In this document: positions 41,930 through 49,834 of the stretch, piece by piece
Position numbering within the stretch: the stretch's first letter is position 1
Layout: every line of letters begins with the position of its first letter
Origin: Azospira restricta
GTDB lineage: Bacteria; Pseudomonadota; Gammaproteobacteria; Burkholderiales; Rhodocyclaceae
Reading direction: 5' to 3'
NCBI RefSeq assembly: GCF_016858125.1
Contig: NZ_CP064781.1
Span: 372,001 to 436,000, forward strand
Length of the DNA stretch: 64,000 nt
The notes under the pieces: model-generated
The model's database searches: none
What the model saw: the letters and a program-made list of their open reading frames with translations, nothing else
What the model was told of the DNA's origin: nothing
Program-made: the position numbers and the translations under genes

Positions 41930-42688
41930 ATGGCAAAGTGGGGAATGGTCATCGACCTCGAGAAATGCACCGGCTGCCAAGCCTGCACCACGGCCTGCAG
42001 CATGGAGAACAGCCGCCTGCCGGGCGAGCACTGGCAGGACGTCATCTTCTACAACGAAGGCGAGCACCCGAGCGCGCAGATGAAGTGGTTCCCGCGGCCG
42101 TGCATGCACTGCGAGAACCCGTCCTGCGTCGCCGTCTGCCCGACGCGCGCGACCTACAAGGCCGAGGACGGCCAGGTGCTGGTCGACTGGGAGCGCTGCA
42201 TCGGCTGCAAGTACTGCATGATCGCCTGCCCCTACGGCGTGCGCTTCTACACCGAGGAGAAGCCGGCCTACGGCGGCCCCGACGCGAAGCGCGTCTTCGC
42301 CGCGGACGACGGGCACTCGTGGAGTCCGCCGTGGAAGGGGCCGGCCGAAGACTGGAAGCACGGCGTCGGCGTGCAGCCCTCCGACGTGGTGTCGAAATGC
42401 ACCTTCTGCTACCACCGCGTTGCGAAGGCGCCGAAGGGCACCGCCGACCTCGATCCGCAGAACCCGGCGCTGCGCGAGTTCACGCCGGCCTGCGTGGTCA
42501 CCTGCCCGCCCGGCGCGCGGATGTTCGGCGACCTGTCGAATCCGAACTCCGAGATCGCGAAGGCCATCGGCAACAAGAACGGCGTCCGCCTGCTCGACCA
42601 GCTCGGCAACAAGCCGCAGGTCTATTACCTGACCGGCGAGGGTGGCGCCGTGCCGGCCAACCGTTCGCTGCCGCCGAAGAAAGCCTGA
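41930..42688 (+). CDS. arxB: Four-cluster [4Fe-4S] electron-transfer subunit ArxB
   Basis: 252 residues of the DmsB/NrfC/PsrB type. Four cysteine groups give four [4Fe-4S] clusters: CTGCQACTTAC (about 13-23), CMHCENPSCVAVCP, CIGCKYCMIACPYG and the split pair CTFC...CVVTCPPG. It has no signal of its own and probably rides with ArxA through the Tat system, then wires the molybdenum site to the membrane subunit. A perfect TAAGGAGG Shine-Dalgarno sequence overlaps the arxA stop. It lies directly between arxA and the NrfD-like gene. Confidence 0.82.
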   Translation: MAKWGMVIDLEKCTGCQACTTACSMENSRLPGEHWQDVIFYNEGEHPSAQMKWFPRPCMHCENPSCVAVCPTRATYKAEDGQVLVDWERCIGCKYCMIACPYGVRFYTEEKPAYGGPDAKRVFAADDGHSWSPPWKGPAEDWKHGVGVQPSDVVSKCTFCYHRVAKAPKGTADLDPQNPALREFTPACVVTCPPGARMFGDLSNPNSEIAKAIGNKNGVRLLDQLGNKPQVYYLTGEGGAVPANRSLPPKKA

Positions 42689-42705
42689 GGACATAGGAGA
42701 CGATC

Positions 42706-43944
42706 ATGAGAAACAAGACTGAACCGCAAACCCTGGGCGAACTGCTCGCTGCCAGCGTGGCCCTGGCCAAGGACCCCTCCGCCGCCGGCCGCTGGTTCCT
42801 CGGCTCGATGGCCGTGCTCGCCGCCAGCTTCGCGTTCGTGCTGTACCAGCTGGTCGCCGTCGGCCACGCCTCGTTCAACACGTCCAGCGATGGCGTGAAC
42901 TGGGGCATGGCGATCTCGACCTACGTCTTCTTCGCGCTGACCTCGTCCGGGCTGACGATGATCGCCTCGCTGGCGACGGTGTTCGGCTTCAAGCAGTTCT
43001 ACCCGATCGCCAAGCGCTGCATCTTCCTCGGCATCATCACGCTGGTCGCCGGCTTCTCGGTGCTGGCGCTCGAGCTCGGCCACCCCTTCCGCATGCTGTG
43101 GACGATCCCCACCGGCATGCAGGTGATGAGCCCGATGTTCTGGATGGGCGTGTTCTACGCGATCGACCTGGTGCTGCTGATCATCAAGTTCTGGCTGATG
43201 CTGAAGGGCGACTGGGACAGCCCGCTGTCGCACCAGGTCGGCAACGCCGGTTTCGTCGCCGCGATCCTCGCCTCGGGCATGCTCGGGCTGGTCTTCGGCT
43301 CGATGGCGATGCGCCCGATGTGGTACGGCTCGTTCGCGTCGATCTACTTCATCCTCACGGCAGCGCTCTCCGGCGCCGCAGCGATCATCGTCACCACCTA
43401 CATGGCCTACGACTTCGATCGCAAGCAGATGCCGGCGGAACTGAAAACGCTGGCGTCGAGCAACCAGTTCACCAAGGTCTTTGCGGCGCTGATCGGGATC
43501 ACGCTGGTGATGATCGTCACCCGCTTCTGGACCGGCTTGTGGAGCAACATGGACGGGCTCGAAGGCTTCAACATGCTGCTCCGCGACCCGCTGTTCCACG
43601 TCGAGATCTGGGTCGGGCTGGTGCTGCCCTTCTTCATGATGCTGTCGCCGAATTCCGGGCTGAACAAGACCTCGCAGCTCGTCGCCGCCTTCCTCGTGCT
43701 CGGCGCGATGTTCATCAACCGCTACGAGTTCGTGATCGGCGGCCAGCTGGTGCCGATGTTCAAGGGCAACTGGACGAACAGCCTGATCGCCTACACGCCC
43801 TCGGCCATCGAATGGGCGCTGACGGTGCTCGGCGTGGCGATGGCGCTGGCCTGCTACGCCTACGGCGAGAAAGTGTTCGACCTGTCGTCGACGCCGTCCG
43901 GCAAGGCCGCCGAGCCCTCCGGCGCGGTCCGCGCGGCGGGCTGA
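42706..43944 (+). CDS. arxC: NrfD/PsrC-like quinone-interacting membrane subunit ArxC
   Basis: 412 residues with about eight to nine transmembrane helices and the NrfD-family pattern. Charged residues lie within helices (LELGHPFRMLW, about 121-131; HVEIWVGLVLPFF, about 299-311). It anchors the ArxAB complex to the periplasmic face of the inner membrane and exchanges electrons with quinone. The short C-terminal tail is polar. It is followed by a strong hairpin terminator before arxD. Confidence 0.82.
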   Translation: MRNKTEPQTLGELLAASVALAKDPSAAGRWFLGSMAVLAASFAFVLYQLVAVGHASFNTSSDGVNWGMAISTYVFFALTSSGLTMIASLATVFGFKQFYPIAKRCIFLGIITLVAGFSVLALELGHPFRMLWTIPTGMQVMSPMFWMGVFYAIDLVLLIIKFWLMLKGDWDSPLSHQVGNAGFVAAILASGMLGLVFGSMAMRPMWYGSFASIYFILTAALSGAAAIIVTTYMAYDFDRKQMPAELKTLASSNQFTKVFAALIGITLVMIVTRFWTGLWSNMDGLEGFNMLLRDPLFHVEIWVGLVLPFFMMLSPNSGLNKTSQLVAAFLVLGAMFINRYEFVIGGQLVPMFKGNWTNSLIAYTPSAIEWALTVLGVAMALACYAYGEKVFDLSSTPSGKAAEPSGAVRAAG

Positions 43945-43965
43945 ACGAACTCCTGACGAGGAGAT

Positions 43966-44008
43966 GGGGGGCCGGCAGTCTGCCCGTTCCGCCGGCCCCT
44001 TCTTTTTT
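43966..44008 (+). terminator. Intrinsic terminator/attenuator between arxC and arxD
   Basis: GGGGCCGGC (43968-43976) and GCCGGCCCC (43991-43999) form a 9-bp GC stem followed directly by TTCTTTTTT. It ends 10 bp before the arxD start, so partial termination would lower chaperone expression relative to the enzyme subunits. Confidence 0.85.
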
Positions 44009-44018
44009 GGACGAAGCG

Positions 44019-44837
44019 ATGAACGACCTGACCCTGCACGAACATGACCCGGCCGCGGTGCGCACCGAGCTGTGGCTGACCCTGGCGCGGGCCTTCCGTC
44101 CGCCGCTCGACCCGCTTACTGCCGCAGCGGTGTGCGAGGTCCTCGCCGACGATCTCGCCGATCTCGCCGCCGAGGCCGGCTTCACTGCCGACGACAGCCT
44201 CGCCGGCATCCGCGCGGCGGCCGCCGCGACCAGCGACGCGCAGGATCTGCTGGTGCTCTACAGCGGACTCTTCCTGATGCCGCCGACCCCGGCCCGGCTG
44301 AACATCGGCATCTACCTCGACGGCGTCACCAACGGCCCGGCGCTCGACGCGATGGACCTGTGGCGCGCACGTTACGGCGTGCGCCAGCGCGACGACTTCA
44401 AGGACATGGCCGACCACCTCGCCCTCCAGCTCGAATTCATGGCCTATCTCGCCAGCCTCGGCGAAGAAGAAGCGCTGCGCAGCTACGCCAACACCTTCCT
44501 GCTGCCGGCGCTGCCGAAGATCGTTGCCGCCCTCGACGCGAGCGGCGCTGGCGACACGCTGTATCGCCATCTGCTCGCCTACACGCTGGCGTCGCTGCAG
44601 CCGTTGTCCGACGCCGGTGACGCCGACCCGCGCAGCAAGCGGCAACAGCGGCGGCACGATACCCACCATGGCGTCTGGCGCCACTGCAGCGTCTGCGCAA
44701 AGCCCTTTGCCCGCGAAAAGGAGGTCCGGATCATGGCCAAGGCGTTGGCACAGGCCGGCTTGCCGGCTTTGCACCTCGACCGCTGCCCCGACTGCCGCGA
44801 CCCGACCCAGGGCGCGCTGCCGAGCATCAAGCGCTAG
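44019..44837 (+). CDS. arxD: TorD-family molybdoenzyme chaperone ArxD with zinc-finger-like tail
   Basis: 272 residues. Residues about 15-200 form the all-helical TorD/DmsD domain (TELWLTLARAFRPPL; LLVLYSGLFLMPP; DDFKDMADHLALQLEFMAYL), which binds the Tat signal and immature apo-enzyme of the partner molybdoprotein. The C-terminal ~60 residues are an extra segment with HCSVC (about 222-226) and RCPDC (about 254-258), a four-cysteine zinc-ribbon-like pair. Typical TorD proteins are about 200-210 residues, so the tail is notable. It is cytoplasmic and expected to be specific for ArxA. Confidence 0.75.
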   Translation: MNDLTLHEHDPAAVRTELWLTLARAFRPPLDPLTAAAVCEVLADDLADLAAEAGFTADDSLAGIRAAAAATSDAQDLLVLYSGLFLMPPTPARLNIGIYLDGVTNGPALDAMDLWRARYGVRQRDDFKDMADHLALQLEFMAYLASLGEEEALRSYANTFLLPALPKIVAALDASGAGDTLYRHLLAYTLASLQPLSDAGDADPRSKRQQRRHDTHHGVWRHCSVCAKPFAREKEVRIMAKALAQAGLPALHLDRCPDCRDPTQGALPSIKR

Positions 44838-44986
44838 CGCCCCGGCGTTTGCCGCGGACGGTGGCGCACACGCCTTGAAGCAAGCTCGCCGTGATCTAGA
44901 TTGAAAGCAGGACATCCCCGAAACGAAGAGGGAGCGCACCGATTGTCAAAGGCGGCGAAGGGAAGCACGACGCAAGGAGGAAAGCC

Positions 44987-45178
44987 ATGAACGCACTGCA
45001 TGACGCCGACGACGTCGCGCGCGACGAACGCCGCACGCACGCCGACCCTGAGCACGACACGCACCGCCGGCTGCGCGACAGTCGTTTCAACATGTTCCGC
45101 TGGCCGGTCTTCCTCGTCGCGTGGGCCGTCGGCGGTGCCGCGATCCTGCTCGCGCTGATCTACATGGCGGCGACCTGA
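44987..45178 (+). CDS. Small single-pass membrane protein at the end of the arx cluster
   Basis: 63 residues, not recognised. A near-perfect AAGGAGGAAAGCC ribosome-binding site precedes the ATG, so it is very likely translated. The N-terminal half is highly charged (DADDVARDERRTHADPEHD), followed by one transmembrane helix (WPVFLVAWAVGGAAILLALIYMAA, about 39-62) and a C-terminus just outside it. It lies 149 bp after arxD and ends 7 bp before the convergent acr3 stop. A role in the arx complex is possible but not shown. Confidence 0.7.
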   Translation: MNALHDADDVARDERRTHADPEHDTHRRLRDSRFNMFRWPVFLVAWAVGGAAILLALIYMAAT

Positions 45179-45185
45179 AGCCGAC

Positions 45186-46277
45186 TCAGGTGGGGCGATT
45201 GCTGCTTTCGTACCAGCCCTTGCTGGCGTTGACGACCTTGACGACGAGCAGCATCACCGGCACCTCGATCAGCACGCCGACAACGGTGGCGAGCGCCGCG
45301 CCCGATTCGAAGCCGAACAACGAGATCGCCGCCGCCACCGCCAGCTCGAAGAAGTTGGAGGCGCCGATCAGCGCCGACGGGCAGGCGATGCTGTGCTTCT
45401 CGCCGAGCGCGCGGTTGAGCCAGTAGGCAAGCGCCGAGTTGCAAAAGACCTGGATCAGGATCGGCACCGCCAACAGCGCGATGACCAGCGGCTGCTTCAG
45501 GATCGCCTCGCCCTGGAAGGCGAAGAGCAGCACCAGCGTCGCCAAGAGCGCCGCGATCGACCACGGGCCGATTCTTTCCATCGCCGCGTCGAAATGCGCC
45601 TGCCCCTTCTGCAGCAGCGACCTGCGCCACCATTGCGCGAGGAGCACCGGAATCACGATGTAGAGCCCGACGGAAACGAGCAGCGTTTCCCACGGCACGA
45701 CGATGGCCGACAGCCCGAGCAGGAAGGCGACCAGCGGCGCGAAGGCGAAGACCATGATCGTGTCGTTGACCGCCACCTGCGACAGCGTGAACAGCGGGTC
45801 GCCGTTGGACAGCCGGCTCCAGACGAAGACCATCGCCGTGCACGGCGCCGCGGCGAGCAGGATCAGGCCGGCGACGTAGCTGTCGAGTTGTTCGGCCGGC
45901 AGCCAGGGCGCGAACAGCTGGCGCACGAACAGCCAGGCGAGGAAGGCCATCGAGAACGGCTTCACCAGCCAGTTCACGAACAGCGTGACGCCGATGCCGC
46001 GCACGTGCTGGCGCACCTCGTGCAGCGCACCGAAATCGACCTTGACCAGCATCGGGATGATCATCACCCAGATGAGCAGGCCGACCGGCAGGTTCACCTG
46101 CGCCACCTGCATGCGCCCGACGGCCTGGAAGGCGCCGGGCAGCCATTGGCCGAGCGCGATGCCGGCGACGATGCAGAGGAACACCCAGACGCTGAGGAAG
46201 CGCTCGAAGACGCTCATCGCGCCCGTGCCCGCGTCGCCGGCGGCGGCCCTGATCGTCTCTGCGCACTGCGCGCTCAT
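45186..46277 (-). CDS. acr3: Arsenite efflux permease Acr3
   Basis: 363 residues with about ten transmembrane helices. The ACR3 signature cysteine is in LAAAPCTAMVFVWS (helix 4), and NDTIMVFAFAPLVAFLLG follows. It exports arsenite from the cytoplasm using the proton gradient. The ATG at 46277 overlaps the arsC stop; the frame continues upstream but is antisense to nothing and lacks family similarity there. It is the last gene of arsR-arsC-acr3 and converges on the arx cluster. Confidence 0.93.
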   Translation of the reverse strand: MSAQCAETIRAAAGDAGTGAMSVFERFLSVWVFLCIVAGIALGQWLPGAFQAVGRMQVAQVNLPVGLLIWVMIIPMLVKVDFGALHEVRQHVRGIGVTLFVNWLVKPFSMAFLAWLFVRQLFAPWLPAEQLDSYVAGLILLAAAPCTAMVFVWSRLSNGDPLFTLSQVAVNDTIMVFAFAPLVAFLLGLSAIVVPWETLLVSVGLYIVIPVLLAQWWRRSLLQKGQAHFDAAMERIGPWSIAALLATLVLLFAFQGEAILKQPLVIALLAVPILIQVFCNSALAYWLNRALGEKHSIACPSALIGASNFFELAVAAAISLFGFESGAALATVVGVLIEVPVMLLVVKVVNASKGWYESSNRPT

Positions 46278-46783
46278 GGCGCCGCCTCGTGGATTTGCTG
46301 CGCCGCCGCCTTCATGTCGTCCGCCGACATCGTCTCCAGCGGCAGCGCGAGGAAGGCCTCGATGCGCGCGCGCAGCTGCCGGTAGGCGGTCTCGAATGCG
46401 TCGCGCCGCGCGGCCAGCGGCTCGACGTGCGCCGGGTCGGGGAGGCCCCAGTGCGCCGTCGCCGGGTGGCCGGGCCACACCGGGCAGGTCTCGCCGGCGG
46501 CGCTGGCGCAGACGGTGACGAGCAGGTCGATCTGCGGCGCGCCGGGGACGGCAAACTCGGCCCAGGACTTGCTGCGCGGCGCTTCCGCCAGCGGGATGCC
46601 ATGCTTCGCCAGCGTTTCCAGCGCCACCGGATTGACCTCGCCGGACGGCTGGCTGCCGGCCGAGAAGGCGCGGATGCGGCCCGGGGTTTCCTGGTTTCCG
46701 AGGTGGTTGAACAGCGCCTCGCCGAGGATCGAGCGGGCGGAATTGCCGGTGCACAGCACCAGCACGTTGAGCGGTCGGGTCAT
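46274..46783 (-). CDS. arsC: Arsenate reductase, low-molecular-weight phosphatase type
   Basis: 169 residues. The P-loop VLCTGNSARS (catalytic Cys about 11, CX5R) and the downstream general-acid region GLPDPAHVE are those of LMW-PTPase-like ArsC proteins, which reduce arsenate to arsenite with thioredoxin or glutaredoxin. The ATG at 46783 (MTRPLNVLVL) has GGAG nine bases upstream and overlaps the arsR stop by 4 bases; an upstream ATG would add seven residues. It supplies arsenite for Acr3 export. Confidence 0.9.
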   Translation of the reverse strand: MTRPLNVLVLCTGNSARSILGEALFNHLGNQETPGRIRAFSAGSQPSGEVNPVALETLAKHGIPLAEAPRSKSWAEFAVPGAPQIDLLVTVCASAAGETCPVWPGHPATAHWGLPDPAHVEPLAARRDAFETAYRQLRARIEAFLALPLETMSADDMKAAAQQIHEAAP

Positions 46784-47115
46784 CGGTTTTTCTCCGGCGG
46801 GCAAGCATCGACGACCTCGCCGCAGCCAGCGCCGCCGCAGCAGTCCTCGGTGAGGAAGCGCAGCAGCGCGTTCATCGCGTCGTAGCGCGTCGCGTAATAA
46901 ATGAAGCGGCCTTCCTGGCGGGCGACGACGAGGCCCGAGGCGACCAGCTCCTTGAGATGGAAACTCAGCCGGCCGTCAGCGGCGACGCCGAGCCCTTCGG
47001 CGAGGCGGCCGACCGACAGGCCGCCTTCACCGGCACGGACGAGCAGGCGAAAGGCGCGCAACCGGGTGTCGTGGGCGAGCGCGCCGAGGGCGGCGACGGC
47101 AAGGTTCAATTCCAT
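46780..47115 (-). CDS. arsR: ArsR-family arsenic-responsive repressor
   Basis: 111 residues with a winged helix (VGRLAEGLGVAADGRLSFHLKELVASGLV, about 35-63). The E. coli-type Cys pair in the DNA-binding helix is absent. Instead there is a C-terminal cysteine set, DCCGGAGC (Cys 92, 93 and 98, plus Cys 105), like the Acidithiobacillus ferrooxidans type of ArsR that binds As(III) at the C-terminus. It should release the arsR-arsC-acr3 promoter when arsenite binds. A palindromic operator abuts its start codon. Confidence 0.88.
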   Translation of the reverse strand: MELNLAVAALGALAHDTRLRAFRLLVRAGEGGLSVGRLAEGLGVAADGRLSFHLKELVASGLVVARQEGRFIYYATRYDAMNALLRFLTEDCCGGAGCGEVVDACPPEKNR

Positions 47116-47135
47116 ATTTCAATGATAATTGAAAT
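47116..47135. promoter_or_regulatory. ArsR operator palindrome
   Basis: ATTTCAAT-GATA-ATTGAAAT, with perfect 8-bp arms, starts directly next to the arsR ATG (47115-47113). A TATTAT -10-like box lies just upstream on the - strand, so repressor binding would block transcription start. Confidence 0.7.
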
Positions 47136-47178
47136 AATATCGGCAACGCCAGCCTGTTGTCGCCGCGCCGGCGCGTTC

Positions 47179-47208
47179 CGCCCGCCATCGCCCGCCATCG
47201 CCCGCCAG
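47179..47208. repeat. Three tandem copies of a 10-bp unit
   Basis: CGCCCGCCAT repeated twice exactly, plus a third copy ending in G, in the gap between arsR and the DUF2784 gene. Probably slippage; no function seen. Confidence 0.6.
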
Positions 47209-47239
47209 GCGGCCCCGCAACGGAGGCGTCGCCGGCCGG

Positions 47240-47596
47240 CTAACGGCGACGGCGCCACAGCCACAGGTAGATGGCGGCGTTGAGCAGCAGCAGCGCGAGA
47301 CCGAGCAGCATCTGCAACTCGCGCGTCAGTCCCGGCGGATAGATCAACGGCAGCAGGTAGCGTTCGATGAAGCCGCCGGCATAGCCCGCCTCGCCGGCGG
47401 CGACGCGCAACCAGTTCTCCAGCGGCGTCAGCGGGCAGACCCAGCCGCAGGCGACCACCGCCGCCCCCCACAGCGCAGCCGGCACATGCACCCAGGCCAG
47501 CCACGGCCAGCGCAGCACGAGCAAACCGCCGGCGACGGCGAAGACGATGAAGGCGAAGTGGATGGCGACGACCAGGTCGGCGAGCAGTGCGTACAT
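47240..47596 (-). CDS. DUF2784 small membrane protein
   Basis: 118 residues with four hydrophobic segments (about 5-30, 33-53, 58-75 and 93-113). The sequence ADLVVAIHFAFIVFAVAGGLLV, quoted here as start ADLVVAIHFAF, and the loop CPLTPLENWLR fit the DUF2784 family of inner-membrane proteins. Its function is unknown. It lies 27 bp downstream of a LysR gene on the same strand. Confidence 0.75.
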   Translation of the reverse strand: MYALLADLVVAIHFAFIVFAVAGGLLVLRWPWLAWVHVPAALWGAAVVACGWVCPLTPLENWLRVAAGEAGYAGGFIERYLLPLIYPPGLTRELQMLLGLALLLLNAAIYLWLWRRRR

Positions 47597-47623
47597 CGTC
47601 CTCGTTCCGCGGGCGGGGAAAGC

Positions 47624-48493
47624 TCAGGCGTCGGCGGCACGCCGCCGCAGCCAGCCGGCGAAGACGCGCGCCGCCTCGCCCGGCTCGCCCTCGCCGATCA
47701 GGTAGTAGGCGCCGCTCGCGAAGGGCGCGGCGAGCGGCACTTCGACCAGCGCGCCGCCGAGTAGCAGGCCATCGACGAACAGGCGCGGCACCAGCGCGAC
47801 GCCGAGCCCCTCGACCGCCGCCTGGATGGCGAGGATGGTGTTGTCGAACTCGATGAACTCGGCTGCCGGCGCCTCGCCGAGGCCGGCGGCGGCGAACCAC
47901 TTCGGCCACAGGTCGGGGCGCGAGCGCATGCGCACCAGCGGCACCGCGAGCAGGTCGGCCGGCGTCCGCCAGCCGCTGCGGCCGGGAAAGCGCGGACTGC
48001 AGACCAGCGCCGCGTGCTCGCGCATGAACGGCTCGCCGGCCAGCCCGGCGAAGTGCGCCGGGTCGCGGCGGATGTGCAGGTCGACGGCGCCGCTCTTCAC
48101 GATCGGCCCCTGCGAGGTGCCGAGGCGGACCTCGATCTGCGGATGCTCGGCGCGGAACTCGGCCAGCCGCGGGATCAGCCAGTGCAGCGCGAAGGTCGGC
48201 GTCGCGTCGACGCGCACGCTGCCGCGCGCCAGCCCGCGCACACGCTCGCCGGCCTGCTCGATCGCCGCCAGCGCCGGCGCCACCTGGGCGAGGAAGAGCT
48301 GGCCGAGCTGCGTCAGCTCGATCGCGCGGTGGCGGCGCTCGAACAGCGGCACGCCGAGATGCGCCTCGAGCCCCTGCACCTGCCGGCTGACGGCGCCGGG
48401 GGTGACGCAGAGCTCGCCGGCGGCGTCCTTGAAGCTGGCGTGGCGGGCGGCGGTGACGAAGACGCGGAGCGCGTTGAGGGGCAGTGCGGACAT
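47624..48493 (-). CDS. LysR-family transcription regulator (GcvA-like)
   Basis: 289 residues from the ATG at 48493; an in-frame TTG 24 bases upstream is less likely. The HTH (LNALRVFVTAARHASFKDAAGEL) followed by CVTPGAVSRQVQGLEAHLG is the GcvA/AmpR-type pattern. The effector domain is complete to residue 289. It is divergent from an MFS transporter gene with a 105-bp gap, the usual layout for a LysR and its target. The inducer is unknown. Confidence 0.88.
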   Translation of the reverse strand: MSALPLNALRVFVTAARHASFKDAAGELCVTPGAVSRQVQGLEAHLGVPLFERRHRAIELTQLGQLFLAQVAPALAAIEQAGERVRGLARGSVRVDATPTFALHWLIPRLAEFRAEHPQIEVRLGTSQGPIVKSGAVDLHIRRDPAHFAGLAGEPFMREHAALVCSPRFPGRSGWRTPADLLAVPLVRMRSRPDLWPKWFAAAGLGEAPAAEFIEFDNTILAIQAAVEGLGVALVPRLFVDGLLLGGALVEVPLAAPFASGAYYLIGEGEPGEAARVFAGWLRRRAADA

Positions 48494-48598
48494 GATTTTC
48501 GATTGTAGTTTACTCAATCGTTAGCGCCATATTTTTCGCTTGAGCGGGCATTTTCGCTGCGCGATGATCCGCAGGTCGCCACTTCACGATTGATCCGG

Positions 48599-49834
48599 AT
48601 GCACCCCACCCATGCCCCCGACGACGGCCGCTGGCTGTTCCGTCTGTGCCTTTCCCGCCTCGGCTTCTCGCTGATCAACACCGCCTACGCGGCACTGATC
48701 CCGCTGCTGCAGCCGGCCTGGGGGATGTCGGCGAGCCAGGCGGGGGCCGTGCAGTCGGCCTGGCACGCCGGCTACATCGTGTCGCTGGTGGCGGCCAGCC
48801 TGCTCGCCGGCCGCTACGGCGCGCGCAACACCTTCCTCGGCATGGGCTGGGCGGCCTGCGCCAGCGCGCTGGTGTTCGCGCTCGGCGCCGTCGACTACGC
48901 CAGCGCGCTCATCCTCTACGGGCTGGCCGGGCTGTTCGCCGGCGGCTCCTACGTGCCCGGGCTGACGCTGATCGCCGAACGCTTTCCGCCGGCGGCGCGC
49001 GGCCGCGCGATGGGCGCCTACATCGCCGCCGCCTCGCTCGGCTACGCGGTCGGGCTGGTCGGCGCCGGGCTGCTCGCCGAACGCGGCGGCGCCACGGCCG
49101 GCTTCCTGCTCGCCGCCGCCGGCACGCTGCTCGGGCAGGCGCTCGCGGTCGCCACGCTGCGCGGCACGGCGAACGTGGTGAGCGACGCCGGCGCGCGCGG
49201 ACCGCTGCTGTCGCTGGCGTCGGTCGCCTGGCTGTGGCGGCACAAGGCGGCGCGCTACGTGATCCTCGGCTACACCTTCCACGCCTGGGAGCTGCTCGGC
49301 ATGTGGGCCTGGCTGCCGGCCTTCCTCAGCGCGGCGGCGGCCCTGCACGCCGGCGACGGCGGCACGCTGGTGCTCGCCGGCGCCGCGCTGGCGGCGCTGA
49401 CGCACCTGGTCAGCACCGCCGGCAGCCTGTTCGGCGGCCACGGGTCGGACCGCTGGGGGCGGACACCGGTGATCCTCGCCATGTCGCTCGCCAGCATCGC
49501 CTGCGCGCTCGTCTTCGGCTGGGCGATGGCGCTGCCGCTGGGGCTGCTGGTGGCGCTGGCGGTGGTCTTCAACCTGACCGCGATCGGCGACTCGGCGATC
49601 CACTCGGCGAACCTGACCGAGCAGGTGCCGGCGCCGCACCTCGCCACCGCCTACGCGCTGCGCTCGATCCTCGGCTTCGGCATGGGCGTACTGGCACCAT
49701 GGCTGTTCGGCCGCGTGCTCGACGCCGGCGGCGGCGGCCCGGCGGCCTGGGGCTGGGCATGGACGCTGCTCGGCGCAGTCGCGCTCGCCGGGCCGTGGGC
49801 GACCTGGCGGCTGCAGCGACTGCCGCGTCAGTAG
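48599..49834 (+). CDS. MFS transporter (YbfB/CynX-like)
   Basis: 411 residues with about twelve transmembrane helices. The MFS loop motif appears as AGRYGARNTFLG (about 70-81) in the N-half and HGSDRWGRTPV (about 283-293) in the C-half. The ATG at 48599 is preferred to an in-frame TTG 9 bases upstream. It probably moves a small organic compound under control of the divergent LysR. The last 7 bases overlap the convergent protease gene. Confidence 0.82.
   Translation: MHPTHAPDDGRWLFRLCLSRLGFSLINTAYAALIPLLQPAWGMSASQAGAVQSAWHAGYIVSLVAASLLAGRYGARNTFLGMGWAACASALVFALGAVDYASALILYGLAGLFAGGSYVPGLTLIAERFPPAARGRAMGAYIAAASLGYAVGLVGAGLLAERGGATAGFLLAAAGTLLGQALAVATLRGTANVVSDAGARGPLLSLASVAWLWRHKAARYVILGYTFHAWELLGMWAWLPAFLSAAAALHAGDGGTLVLAGAALAALTHLVSTAGSLFGGHGSDRWGRTPVILAMSLASIACALVFGWAMALPLGLLVALAVVFNLTAIGDSAIHSANLTEQVPAPHLATAYALRSILGFGMGVLAPWLFGRVLDAGGGGPAAWGWAWTLLGAVALAGPWATWRLQRLPRQ

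Noticed and set aside
47179-47208. Short tandem repeat as a possible CRISPR or regulatory iteron array
   Set aside because: Only three 10-bp units with no spacers and no associated genes; most likely replication slippage.
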